Source: Pseudodesulfovibrio sediminis
GTDB lineage: Bacteria > Desulfobacterota > Desulfovibrionia > Desulfovibrionales > Desulfovibrionaceae
Assembly (NCBI RefSeq): GCF_020886695.1
Contig: NZ_AP024485.1
Location: 381,001-445,000, forward strand
Direction: 5' to 3'
Length of the DNA stretch: 64,000 nucleotides
The notes under the pieces are model-generated. The model worked only from the letters and a program-made list of their open reading frames with translations, had not been told where the DNA came from and ran no database searches. This document shows, in pieces, positions 1 through 8,370 of the stretch. Every line of letters begins with the position of its first letter. Position 1 is the first letter of the stretch. The position numbers and the translations under genes were made by a program.

Positions 1-465
1 ATCGGCAGACTCCAACTCATCAACGAGAGCTAGAGCCTGGGATTTAACATCTTCGTCGGTAAGTTCAGCGATCATCTTTTCTCGCAACTCGTTGAACACG
101 CTGTCTTTATTGATGATGTTTGTGGAGTTGTCAGTGGTGTTAATGTTGACGCGTGAATTGTCGCCCATGGTTACGTTGCCAAAACCCATAGGTGAGGTTG
201 TGGCGGGTGCATCTTGTCGCCGCACTCTAGATTGGTAATGAGCAGGGATTCCACCCAACGCGTTGTAGTAGCAAGGGTCTTCTACGATGAAGACCGTGAC
301 TCCAGCGGGCGTTGTTTGGTGGATTTGATCTCCAACGTCAATGACTGCTTGGTCAGCTTCAAAGAATATTTTTCCACGTTGAACAGAGGCTGCTACGTTT
401 TCATAGCGGTCTCCATTCTGTCTTACAACTACGACCTTGTCGTTAGCTAAATCACCAAAACTCAT
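1..465 (-). CDS. Unknown protein, C-terminus beyond the left edge
   Basis: An open reading frame of 155 codons runs off the left edge without a stop. The ATG at 465 has a clear AAGGAG six bases upstream. An in-frame ATG at 552 would add 29 residues but has no good ribosome binding site. The N-terminal 80 or so residues look beta-rich, followed by a short Asn/Thr/Ser-rich stretch (MGDNSRVNINTTDNSTN) and then a charged, probably helical region. I do not recognise a family. It lies 112 bases downstream of the pentapeptide-repeat gene on the same strand, so the two are probably co-transcribed as element cargo. Function unknown. Confidence 0.6.
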   Translation of the reverse strand, partial: MSFGDLANDKVVVVRQNGDRYENVAASVQRGKIFFEADQAVIDVGDQIHQTTPAGVTVFIVEDPCYYNALGGIPAHYQSRVRRQDAPATTSPMGFGNVTMGDNSRVNINTTDNSTNIINKDSVFNELREKMIAELTDEDVKSQALALVDELESAD

Positions 466-577
466 GATGTCTCCTTGTTGCTTGTTCGCAAAATCAATAA
501 TCATCATGTGACGAACGTCAATACTTGGTGTTTGCGTTCTTACTTTGTCCATGGGAAAGAGGCAAAGAGAAGGTTTG

Positions 578-1693
578 CTAGCCTTGCTCATTATTGAGGT
601 TGTGCCTAATCAGCATTGAGTTAAGTTGTTTCCGCGATAGTGAAGATGCTTCTACTTCATCAGTAAATATTATCGTGTTTGTCAGAAGGGCGTCCTCAAA
701 AGAAGCACCTTTAAGTTTTGCTCCTGACATGTCCACATCGAGAACATATGCCGAATTAAAGTTGGCTCCACGTAGGTCTGCGTCTTGAAAATTGGCACTA
801 GTAAATACTGCCTCTTCGAATGAAGCTTTCTCCATGCTGGCTCCTACAAAGGTTGATTTGGCCAAATTTGTTTCTAGGAATCTTGTATTAAAGCAAACTG
901 ACTCCTCAGCATACGCGTCTTCCATGTCTGCGAAGCATAAAGTGGCGTTGCTTAGGTCTGCTCCATCGAAACCAGTATTGTGCATGATGGCGGAGTGGAA
1001 ATAAGCTGAGCGAAAGTTACCGTTCGGGAATGAGGCATTGGTTAAAATCGCGTGGCTCAAATCAGCTCCTTCTAGATCAGCATCTTGAATAAAGGCATCA
1101 GAGAGATCTGCATTTGCTAAATCAGGAGCATATTGACTTGAAAGGTTTAACTCATCTCTGTGCAATGTGATCAGAACTAACGCTGTTCTGACATCCTCTC
1201 TCAGTGAGCCTTCTGGTGGTGTGTGTTCATCTGCTGTTGGTGTTCGAATAAACGCGCATAGGACATCCAAGATGTGAGTTTTGTCTGCCATTCGGTTGGA
1301 ATCAATGGCTGTCCTCCATAGAGTGTAAATAGCACCTATGCGTACTAGGCTTTTATTGCTTCCAAGATTTTCAGTCGCTTTGATTATTCTGTCTGTAATA
1401 TGACCTTGTTCCGCTACGAGTGCCTGTCGGGACATGCTCTTAGCGCGCCACCCAGCAAGCCCCAGGCCGAACAAGCCAACAACAAAAAGCCCCATGTTTC
1501 GTATTATGACGTAGTTGGCAATGCCCACATCCGAACCGTAGGCTAAGAACCCTTTAATAGATGACCACCAAATTGGAATGGCTCCAAGGAGCATGATGGC
1601 TGCAAGCGCGACAATGCCGATTGGAAGGATGGTTTGGTAATCTTCCTTGGGTGTGATCTCGAAGTCTTTCTTGAGCATATTCAACAGTCTCAT
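578..1693 (-). CDS. Membrane-anchored pentapeptide-repeat protein
   Basis: The protein has 371 residues. Two hydrophobic segments lie near the N-terminus (about residues 20-42 and 55-80). A helical region follows, and then from about residue 185 a run of A(D/N)LxxA-type pentapeptide repeats (ADLEGADLSHA, ADLRGANFNSA), which form a right-handed quadrilateral beta helix. The ATG at 1693 is preferred because GGAGG precedes it by six bases; the frame stays open for 18 more codons upstream without such a site. The short interval to the next gene suggests a two-gene unit. Pentapeptide proteins range from gyrase-protecting mimics to unknown scaffolds, and nothing here settles the function. Confidence 0.8.
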   Translation of the reverse strand: MRLLNMLKKDFEITPKEDYQTILPIGIVALAAIMLLGAIPIWWSSIKGFLAYGSDVGIANYVIIRNMGLFVVGLFGLGLAGWRAKSMSRQALVAEQGHITDRIIKATENLGSNKSLVRIGAIYTLWRTAIDSNRMADKTHILDVLCAFIRTPTADEHTPPEGSLREDVRTALVLITLHRDELNLSSQYAPDLANADLSDAFIQDADLEGADLSHAILTNASFPNGNFRSAYFHSAIMHNTGFDGADLSNATLCFADMEDAYAEESVCFNTRFLETNLAKSTFVGASMEKASFEEAVFTSANFQDADLRGANFNSAYVLDVDMSGAKLKGASFEDALLTNTIIFTDEVEASSLSRKQLNSMLIRHNLNNEQG

Positions 1694-1881
1694 TGGGAAC
1701 CTCCAAAAAGACTGATTACACCCCATGGCAAAAAGACGCAAAGACAAAGCCCACCCAGGAGGCTAGTTAGGGTGGGTATTAGCGGATGCCGTCTAAGGTG
1801 TTCTGTTTCTCGATTGGGGTTCCTGGCCCAAGATGTGTTTCAGAATGCGTTAGAGGTTAAATGTGGAAGCTGTTCTTGCGC

Positions 1882-2439
1882 TTAATGCTTCGCAATGACC
1901 CGATAAAGTGTCTGTCTGCTAACACCATATTCAATAGCTAGGGCTTTCTTCTCCTCGCCGTCCTCGATACGTCCCTTGATCTCTACCACCTGTTCCGGCG
2001 TGAGCTTGGCTTTCCTTCCGCAATGCTTCCCCTTGGCCTGTGCTTTAGCGATACCTTCGCGCTGCCTCTCCTTGATGATCTCACGCTCAAACTGTGCGAC
2101 TGCTCCGATGATCTGGAGTTGCAGAGTTTGGAAGGGGTTGTTCTCTTCCCCGGTGAAGGTAAGGTTCTCCTTGTGGAATTTCACCGCCACACCCTTGCCT
2201 GTGAGTTCGTTCAGGAGGGACAGGAGGTCGGCAAGGTTACGTGCCAGCCTGTCAATGGAGTGGACGTGCAGGGTGTCACCCTTGCGGACGTAGCGGAGGC
2301 ACTCCTTGAGCTTCGGTCTCTTCGTGGTAGCCGCGCTTACCTTCTCTTCAAAGACTTCGTCGAGGTCCACGCCGTCAAGCTGACGGTCTGTGTTCTGGTC
2401 TACGGTGCTGACTCGGATGTAGCCGATGTTGCTGGACAT
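1882..2439 (-). CDS. Serine recombinase (resolvase/invertase family)
   Basis: The protein has 185 residues, the usual size of a small serine recombinase. The N-terminal catalytic domain shows YIRVSTVDQN with the nucleophile Ser at about position 11. The SIDRLARN motif carries the conserved arginines, and EFEREIIKERQREG-like sequence (QFEREIIKERQREG) forms the long E helix. The C-terminus (SRQTLYRVIAKH) is a Hin-type helix-turn-helix. AGGAGG lies 8 bases before the ATG. It is clearly related to the recombinase at 11427-11981. Such enzymes resolve cointegrates or invert segments; within an integrative element it may resolve multimers. No res site could be assigned. Confidence 0.9.
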   Translation of the reverse strand: MSSNIGYIRVSTVDQNTDRQLDGVDLDEVFEEKVSAATTKRPKLKECLRYVRKGDTLHVHSIDRLARNLADLLSLLNELTGKGVAVKFHKENLTFTGEENNPFQTLQLQIIGAVAQFEREIIKERQREGIAKAQAKGKHCGRKAKLTPEQVVEIKGRIEDGEEKKALAIEYGVSRQTLYRVIAKH

Positions 2440-2700
2440 GAGGTTTCCTCCTGGTGGTCATCGTTGTGTAAGTGGTCGATGTAGTCAGTTTGTAACTAAA
2501 CCTCTAGACCATGTGAGAGGGTGTGTCAATAAATTAATTTACAAGGTTTAGTGACACGATAGAATGCGGGTTGCCGAGGTCCGGCCAGGATGCTCACAAC
2601 GTGTACCTTGTGAGACAGGGCAGAAGAGAGGGGCTGCGATCTAAGCCAAACAGGAGTGTGCTGACAGAGGTTGACCAGGAACAGGAGTGGTGAGAGGACG

Positions 2701-2750
2701 AAAAAATAGGGCATGACCGTTGAGCTTGGGAGGCTGTAGGTCATGCCCTA
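2701..2750 (-). terminator. Rho-independent terminator
   Basis: Perfect 12-bp inverted repeat: TAGGGCATGACC at 2707-2718 and GGTCATGCCCTA at 2739-2750. On the minus strand the stem is followed by six T residues. It lies just downstream of the decayed minus-strand gene at 2821-3090 and indicates that this gene was transcribed. Confidence 0.7.
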
Positions 2751-2820
2751 GTGGGTATGTCATGGAGTGGGACAGGTACGAGAAGATGAGCAAGGAGGAA
2801 GGAGCGTGTTGTTCACCTGA

Positions 2821-3090
2821 CTACTCCTGCATGTGTGTATTGGGGCTATGAGTGTCCAAGAAGGACAATAGATCATCGTGGACATCACCCTCATTACCCA
2901 AGGCCTGGGACAGTTCATTACGGAGCGAGAGAGCTTCATCGACTTCCTGACCAAGCTGTTCTTGCTTCTGCAAGAGAACTTCGATCTGGTCTTGGATGTA
3001 CAAGGGTCTCTTGGTGCTTGGTCAGTACGACCTTGGTGAGTGTGGGGATGTTGATGATGGGAGTGTGCGGGGTTCTGTGAAAGTAAGCAT
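2821..3090 (-). pseudogene. Small coiled-coil ORF interrupted by an in-frame TGA
   Basis: An ATG at 3090 has GGAG eight bases upstream. The frame reads 22 codons to a TGA (3022-3024) and then continues in the same frame for 67 codons to a stop at 2821. The distal part (YIQDQIEVLLQKQEQLG and on) is strongly helical and coiled-coil-like. A minus-strand terminator follows at 2701-2750. An alternative reading is a pair of compensating frameshifts, because another frame between about 3010 and 3060 also looks coding (PTLTKVVLTKHQETL). Either way the gene looks broken. The part from the TTG at 3003 could still be expressed as 60 residues. No family recognised. Confidence 0.4.
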
Positions 3091-3735
3091 AACTTGATCT
3101 CCAGTTTAGGGTTGGGAAGGAAAGTCAATGGTATGCGTCTTTCCGCAACGTGTGTCAATAAAAACAATTAGTTACGCAACAGTATGTGTTGCGCTAGCGA
3201 AAGTGTCATCAAAATGGAACGGTAGCCGAGATGCAAATGACCCATGATTGTCTCAAGCCCTGCATTCTAGCATGATGCATGCCTACTCCCTATGAGAAGC
3301 AAGGGGGGGCATGGGGGGGAAATTAGATTCATAGTGTATGTAAAGTCACTCAGATTTTTCCACCATAATAAAGCTGGTTGGATTACTGGAGGGAAGGACA
3401 ATAAGAACAATTGCCTATGGAAATTTTAATGACGGGCTAATGATCTCTTCAAGTACACCTAAAGGTAACCCCTAATAAAACCTTAAATAGCTTCACTGGG
3501 GCCTACCTTGTAGTGCAACCTAATTCCATTTATTTGGAATAATTGAATTAAATTGCATTTCGATTAGGGGGGGCTTTTTTAATGATTCTAGGTGGTTACG
3601 AGAAGTGATCCATGCCATCAACGGAGTGTCCAGTAAGAGGCCAAGGGATACTCTGTCTTCACTGGTCTACCTGGATACACGATTGGGCTGGTTCCAAGGG
3701 GATGTTGCAGGGATATGGGTTTATCCTTATGTAAT
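3091..3735. other. Gene-free stretch inside the ssrA element
   Basis: No convincing ORF on either strand. It contains two G-runs near 3304-3320 and an A/T-rich tract around 3440-3590 with a short inverted repeat ATTCCA/TGGAAT (about 3524-3540). A C-rich run CCCCTAAT near 3472 is complementary to ATTAGGGG near 3564, giving a possible long-loop hairpin. I see no assignable regulatory site. Confidence 0.4.
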
Positions 3736-5457
3736 TTAATGCTTTTTTATGGCATAATGGCTGTGCAACAAGTGGTCGAGGTCCAGGGTTCTGTGGAAAT
3801 CGATGTGCATCACCACGTGTTCATTGATGAGATGTGACCGATATTGCTTGCCATACCTCCCCATGGTCATGCTGTTGTGGGCGTGCCCGTCGAGTTCATG
3901 GAGCAGGAGCGGGTCTACGAGCTTCTGCTTGAGATGATTTATGAGGGTGTGCCGGAAGCTGTGGAAGTCCTTCTTTGGTTCTCCCTCCTTGGCCTTTTCA
4001 ATACCGCATTTGCCCTTGTAGCCGAAGGTCGTTGATGCGTTCCCATTGAACCACCTGCTAACCGTCTGGCCGTACCTGTCGCGTCCGCACTTGATTTCAG
4101 GGAAGAGACGTGTTTGACCCTGGTCGCGCAATACCTGGGCATACCCTGGGAGGTTGAGAGCTTCGGCTAGGAATGGATGCATGGGGACAAGACGCTTGGA
4201 GTTCTTCGTCTTGATGTGCTTGTCCGGTGCGTTGGCGTTGATGTCGAATACCCATAGGTCATGGTCTTGGCGAATGTCATCCAGGTGTAGCTGTGCGATC
4301 TCGTTCTGTCGCATCCCGGTGAAGAGGGCGATGGGAAGTACCCAAAACTGGTACGGGTGCTTGTGCGTGTCCTGGGTGTACTGTTCCGAGTGAAAGAGCT
4401 TCTTGAGATCGTCATCTGTGAATGTGGCACGTAGTTCGTCATCCCGCCGTTTCTCAGGCAGTTGCATACCTTCGGCAGGGTTAATCTGCATCCAGCCATT
4501 CTTCAAGGCGTACTTGAATAGGGTGGCTATTCTGTTGAGATATTTGTTGACTGTGGTTGTGGACATGGTCTTCTCAATGTCCATCGTCAACAACTCATGG
4601 ATGGTCATGTCACGGTACGCCTTGGCTTTCTTCATGTTGGGGGGTAGCCCCATCAGGGCGGTCTTATAGTCCCGCATGAGGGGATAGGTGATCTGTCCTG
4701 TGGTGATCTCCTCCCCGGCGTATTCAAGAAAGAGTTGGTAGCAAGCGTGGTTTTCCTTCTTGCTCTTCTCTTCCCAACGTCCTGCGTGAGTTTGTTCTTG
4801 GGTGTAGGCGTCAATGACCTGGGTGAGCGGTACGCCTTCCCCCTGGCTTTCTTCTTGCGTTGTATGGGATATTCCTACGATCTGAGGAGTTTGGGCAAAG
4901 CGGTCTCTGTAGATGCCCTGGAGGCGTTTCTTGGCGATCTCACAGAACTCCAGGCTGCTCTGTGTAATGGCACGGCACAGGCGTTTGTAAGCGTCATTGT
5001 TCTGGTCGAGGTCCAAGCCATGGTTCTGGATTAGTTGGTCCACAGTCTCCCTGACATGCCTATAGTCGCGTTTCTGGAGGTCTTCCCAGTAGGCTTCCCA
5101 ATCTTCATCAAGGCCTACAAAATCATGCTCCATAGACGCCTCTGAGGAGGGGGAAGAGGTGGCCCACTCTTCTTCAAGATCATTGAGTAAAGTGCGTATG
5201 TGGTTGTCTGCAATCGCCTGGATTTCTTCCTGCTTCATGTTCATTGCCTTCTTGGTACGCATCCACTGAAAGAGGTCTAGGATGCCTGTAGCGAGACGTG
5301 AGGATTTTCCCCTGGCTTCCCGTAGGAAAGCTGTTCGGAGTGAATAACGGTATTCGGTTCTGCCGAGCTTGGGGCGTAAGTCCTGCGGCACGGAGACCCG
5401 TACGTAGAAGATGTGCTTGTGTTTGACAAGGTAACTGGGAGAACGAGAAAGCCGCAT
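3736..5457 (-). CDS. Tyrosine site-specific integrase
   Basis: The protein has 573 residues. The N-terminus (about residues 8-55, YLVKHKHIFYVRVSVPQDLR) matches the arm-binding region typical of DUF6538-type integrases. A SAM-like core-binding domain lies around 215-330. The catalytic domain follows: GMRQNEIAQL supplies the first Arg, HSFRHTLINH the H-x-x-R pair, HELDGHA the second His, and MGRYGKQY the Tyr nucleophile. It should integrate and excise the element at ssrA, whose 3' end lies 88 bases upstream of its start. The start codon sits inside the right arm of a terminator-like inverted repeat. It is homologous to the broken integrase at 13905-15590. Confidence 0.92.
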   Translation of the reverse strand: MRLSRSPSYLVKHKHIFYVRVSVPQDLRPKLGRTEYRYSLRTAFLREARGKSSRLATGILDLFQWMRTKKAMNMKQEEIQAIADNHIRTLLNDLEEEWATSSPSSEASMEHDFVGLDEDWEAYWEDLQKRDYRHVRETVDQLIQNHGLDLDQNNDAYKRLCRAITQSSLEFCEIAKKRLQGIYRDRFAQTPQIVGISHTTQEESQGEGVPLTQVIDAYTQEQTHAGRWEEKSKKENHACYQLFLEYAGEEITTGQITYPLMRDYKTALMGLPPNMKKAKAYRDMTIHELLTMDIEKTMSTTTVNKYLNRIATLFKYALKNGWMQINPAEGMQLPEKRRDDELRATFTDDDLKKLFHSEQYTQDTHKHPYQFWVLPIALFTGMRQNEIAQLHLDDIRQDHDLWVFDINANAPDKHIKTKNSKRLVPMHPFLAEALNLPGYAQVLRDQGQTRLFPEIKCGRDRYGQTVSRWFNGNASTTFGYKGKCGIEKAKEGEPKKDFHSFRHTLINHLKQKLVDPLLLHELDGHAHNSMTMGRYGKQYRSHLINEHVVMHIDFHRTLDLDHLLHSHYAIKKH

Positions 5458-5517
5458 CGGAAAACCCCGTTTTGGATCACAAGTTTGTGTGAAACCGGGT
5501 CTTCCGATGCGGCTTTT
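5447..5517 (-). terminator. Inverted repeat between ssrA and the integrase, overlapping the integrase start
   Basis: A near-perfect inverted repeat (AGCCGCATCGGAA at 5450-5462 and TTCCGATGCGGCT at 5502-5514, extendable by A/T pairs) lies 28 bases beyond the tmRNA 3' end. It could terminate ssrA transcription. The integrase ATG (5455-5457) is inside the distal arm, so folding would also hide its start. Confidence 0.55.
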
Positions 5518-5544
5518 CTTCTAAGAGTCTGCAATAATTGACTC

Positions 5545-5929
5545 TGGTGGAGGCGGGGGGAGTCGAACCCCCGTCCGAGAACGATCCGCGAAAGCATCTA
5601 CAAGTTTAGGTCCGGAATAAAGGTTCGCCTAGAGGATTGCACCGGGCCAAACAGCCCCTAGACTAGTTCTCCTTTAATTTCACATCACAGCCGAAGAAAC
5701 CCAATTGTGGTGCTAGCCCTATAGTGTGTCGATTCTATCCGCTTATAAGGCGTCGGCAGTAGAATCGTGACAAACTAAGTTGTCAGGTAGCAATTCTGCA
5801 ATTAAGCAGCCATTGCGTAGTCGTAATTGTCGTTTGCAATTATCTTGTGGTCGATTTTTACGAGGCCATCGACCAACCTCGACTTGCAGCCTTGGCTTCA
5901 ACTATCCCCGTCGAAACCAGTGCGCCCCC
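5545..5929 (-). ncRNA. ssrA: Transfer-messenger RNA (tmRNA)
   Basis: tmRNA rescues ribosomes stalled on broken messages and adds a degradation tag. The 5' end (GGGGGCGCACTGGTTTCGAC) pairs through GGGGGC with GCCTCC before the encoded 3' ACCA, closing the tRNA-like acceptor stem. The T-arm GTTCGA-type loop is visible (GGGAGTCGAACCCCC on the plus strand). The tag frame lies at 5802-5837. The length of about 385 nt is normal. The 3' end is the likely insertion site of the element to the left. Ends are set by base pairing and should be right within a base or two. Confidence 0.95.
5802..5837 (-). other. tmRNA tag reading frame (ANDNYDYAMAA)
   Basis: Reading from the GCA resume codon gives A-N-D-N-Y-D-Y-A-M-A-A followed by TAA. 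The AMAA end is a variant of the C-terminal ALAA/AYAA degron recognised by ClpXP-type proteases, and the composition resembles Desulfovibrio tags. Confidence 0.9.
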
Positions 5930-5955
5930 ATGTCAAAGAACTGTGTAGCAAGACA

Positions 5956-5983
5956 TATATAAGGAGTTCTTCGCCTTTGGCAA
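5956..5983 (-). promoter_or_regulatory. Probable ssrA promoter
   Basis: On the minus strand TTGCCA (5978-5983) and TATATA (5956-5961) are separated by 16 bases. Transcription would start about 20 bases before the mature tmRNA 5' end, leaving a short leader for RNase P to remove. Confidence 0.55.
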
Positions 5984-6287
5984 CCAAAAGATTGTAAGAG
6001 AGTTCAATCTTTGGCAACGAATGCGCAATCATGGTAATATCTCTATATCCAAGCACTTTATAGACTTTTCTAGAGATTTTCTAGGTTTTCTTTAGAATTG
6101 ATGCAAGGTCTGTTCTGGTTTTTGATCGCTGATTGTCATGACAAACAGAGAGAAAAACAGTGAGAGGAAGCAAGTGTGGCAGGGGGGCGTCATCCATGAG
6201 AAAGGTGATTGGGCGAAGATTAAATAGCAATCAAGTTCTGGAAAATACGTGGGATCCTGCGTGGTAAAAGGGGAGAAAAGTCGGAGC
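5984..6287. other. Intergenic spacer between ssrA and the ABC export operon
   Basis: About 300 bases without a supported gene. The stretch 6030-6120 is A/T-rich. No clear terminator for the leftward ABC operon was found. Confidence 0.4.
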
Positions 6288-7421
6288 CTAATCCAATGTC
6301 CGGCGATAGCGTTTCATGCCAATAATGATGATGAAAATCCAGAAGACGAGGATTGGCCAAACGTGGTGAATAGACTCGCCCAGATCGTTGCCCTTGAGGA
6401 GGATGCCACGAATAAGACGAAGGTAATGCGTGAGCGGAAGGACAGAACCGATAGCTTGTGCCCACTGTGGCATCCCTCTGAATGGAAACATGAAACCGGA
6501 GAGCAGCAATGAAGGCAGAAAGAAGAACAAGGACATCTGGACAGCTTGGAGCTGGTTTCTGACGATGGTTGAAATGGTGACGCCGACAGACAGCGTTGCC
6601 CCTATGAAAACGAGAGAAAGGATGAAGACCAGGGTGATGCTGCCATGAATCGGCACATCAAAGAGGAGAACAGCCGCCAGAATAATGAGCAAGATTTGGA
6701 TGTAACCAACCAATATATAGGGAATGATCTTCCCAAGCATGACTTCGAGTGGTTTGACGGGAGTTGCCAGAAGATGCTCCATGGTACCGCGTTCAGACTC
6801 CTTGGTAATCGCCAGAGAAGTGATCATGACGAGCGTCATGGTCAGTATGACACCCATGAGTCCTGGAATGATGTTGTACTGACTCTCGGCCTCTGGGTTG
6901 TAGTCGTTGTGGATGCGTATCTCCACTGGCGATGCGTCCTGATTGAGATGCGCGGTGGGGCCTTTTAGTTCTTTTGCGAGTGCTCGCCTTATAATTTCTG
7001 GGAATGATCCTGCTGTGTTGCCTGTTGCCATTGGGTCTGTTGCGTCAGCTTCCAACAGAAGGACCGGCTTGCTTCCACGCAGAAGGTCTCGCCCAAATTG
7101 TTCCGGGATTGTCAGCACGAATTGTACAGTCCCTTCGCGAATAAGTTTGGTGGCTTCCGCTCGTGAGTCAGGATAATGCGTGATATTGAAAAAAGTGCTT
7201 GTCTGCATTCCGGCAACAATGGCCCTGGAGAATGAAGAATTATCACCGGAAAGGATTGCCGTAGGCAACTGGCGTGGGTCTGAGTTGATGGCATAGCCAA
7301 AAAGAATAAGCTGGATGAGAGGAATACCGATCATCATGGCGAAAGTGAGCCTGTCTCTTCGCATTTGCACGAACTCTTTGCCCACCATGGCCCTGAAACG
7401 AGTAAAGGAGAAGAGACTCAT
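6288..7421 (-). CDS. ABC-2 type transporter permease (YbhS/YbhR/YhhJ-like)
   Basis: A 377-residue membrane subunit of an ABC exporter. An N-terminal cytoplasmic/first membrane segment (MMIGIPLIQLILFGYAIN) is followed by a roughly 150-residue extracytoplasmic domain. Five further membrane segments lie in the C-terminal half, with ERGTMEHLLATPVKP as the characteristic coupling region. Its ATG overlaps the ATPase stop (ATGA, 7418-7421), showing tight coupling. Homologous operons often have two permeases; only one is present here, so it would act as a homodimer. The substrate is probably a drug or lipophilic compound, by family analogy only. Confidence 0.88.
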   Translation of the reverse strand: MSLFSFTRFRAMVGKEFVQMRRDRLTFAMMIGIPLIQLILFGYAINSDPRQLPTAILSGDNSSFSRAIVAGMQTSTFFNITHYPDSRAEATKLIREGTVQFVLTIPEQFGRDLLRGSKPVLLLEADATDPMATGNTAGSFPEIIRRALAKELKGPTAHLNQDASPVEIRIHNDYNPEAESQYNIIPGLMGVILTMTLVMITSLAITKESERGTMEHLLATPVKPLEVMLGKIIPYILVGYIQILLIILAAVLLFDVPIHGSITLVFILSLVFIGATLSVGVTISTIVRNQLQAVQMSLFFFLPSLLLSGFMFPFRGMPQWAQAIGSVLPLTHYLRLIRGILLKGNDLGESIHHVWPILVFWIFIIIIGMKRYRRTLD

Positions 7422-8353
7422 GCTAAATCTCCCTTGCTTTGCTGCATGAGATCAATGAAGACCTCTTCCAGGCTGGTATCGATTGGAGACCATTTGTATT
7501 GTGCGTGTTGGAATGGAGCAATGCTGTTGGCGAGCGTAGTTGCATCCCTGCCACTGACATGCAGCGTGTTTCCAAAGGCGACAACCTGATCAATGCCAGG
7601 AAGCGGCTTGAGTTGTTCTGACAGGGCATGGAGGCTTGCTTTGGTATCTTTCAAGCTGACACTCCATGTGTTCAGCTTTGCCTCCAGAATCATTTCTTCA
7701 ACGGTTCCGGTTGCGAGAAGTTTTCCATATGCAATGTAGGCAAGTCTGTGACAGCGTTCTGCTTCATCCATGTAGTGGGTGCTGATCAATGCCGTGATGC
7801 CTTGAGATGCAAGGGTGTGGACCTGATCCCAGAAGTCGCGCCTGGCGCCGGGATCAACGCCTGCTGTGGGTTCATCCAGCAGGAGCAGCTGAGGAGAGTG
7901 GAGCGTGCACACTCCCAGTGAGAGTCGTTGTTTCCACCCGCCGGAAAGGCTGCCGGCCAGTTGATTTTCGAATGGTTTGAGTCCCATGCGCTCGATACAG
8001 TCATCGGTTTTTCGAGAGGGGTTTTCAAGGCCGAAAATGCGGGCGGTGAACGCGATGTTCTCTTTGACCGTCAAATCTTCATACAGGCTGAATTTTTGCG
8101 TCATATACCCTACATGGGGCTTGATGCTGGCTGAATCTTTTATCACATCGTAGCCAAGGCATGTCCCTGCACCAGAGTTGGGTTTGAGGAGTCCGCACAG
8201 CATGCGGATGGAGGTTGTTTTTCCAGATCCGTTCGGCCCGAGGAATCCGTAAATCTCCCCCTTGCGGATTTGTATGTCCAGATTGTCGACCACGGTTTTC
8301 GTACCAAACGATTTGGTCAGTCCCTGAACATCTATGATGATATCGGATGTCAT
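7418..8353 (-). CDS. ABC transporter ATP-binding protein
   Basis: A 311-residue ATPase. Walker A is GPNGSGKTTS (about residues 37-46), the signature is LSGGWKQRLSLG, Walker B is LLLLDEPTAGVD, and a switch His follows in LISTHYMDE. The long C-terminal extension beyond residue 220 is typical of exporters of the YbhF/CcmA class. The ATG at 8353 starts MTSDIIIDVQGLTKSFG. The frame is open upstream, but that part overlaps the HlyD gene and has no homology signs. It lies between the membrane-fusion gene and the permease in one operon. Confidence 0.93.
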   Translation of the reverse strand: MTSDIIIDVQGLTKSFGTKTVVDNLDIQIRKGEIYGFLGPNGSGKTTSIRMLCGLLKPNSGAGTCLGYDVIKDSASIKPHVGYMTQKFSLYEDLTVKENIAFTARIFGLENPSRKTDDCIERMGLKPFENQLAGSLSGGWKQRLSLGVCTLHSPQLLLLDEPTAGVDPGARRDFWDQVHTLASQGITALISTHYMDEAERCHRLAYIAYGKLLATGTVEEMILEAKLNTWSVSLKDTKASLHALSEQLKPLPGIDQVVAFGNTLHVSGRDATTLANSIAPFQHAQYKWSPIDTSLEEVFIDLMQQSKGDLA

Positions 8354-8370
8354 GGCGTCAGCGACCGAAG

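Larger units (their letters stand above)
1..5544. mobile_element. Integrative element inserted at ssrA (right portion; left end outside window)
   Basis: This is an inferred unit. A tyrosine integrase (3736-5457) lies directly downstream of the tmRNA 3' end on the same strand, the usual arrangement for an element that uses ssrA as attachment site. Leftward follow a decayed small gene, a serine recombinase, a pentapeptide-repeat gene and an unknown gene open at the left edge. Both recombinases have relatives in the tRNA-Met element at 10082-15753. No second copy of the tmRNA 3' end was seen between 1 and 5500, so the far attachment site would be beyond the window. The integrase and its position are directly seen; the extent is inference. 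Confidence 0.6.

Noticed and set aside
2526..2744. 72-codon minus-strand frame downstream of the broken coiled-coil gene
   Set aside because: It overlaps the terminator hairpin at 2701-2750 and has no supported start.
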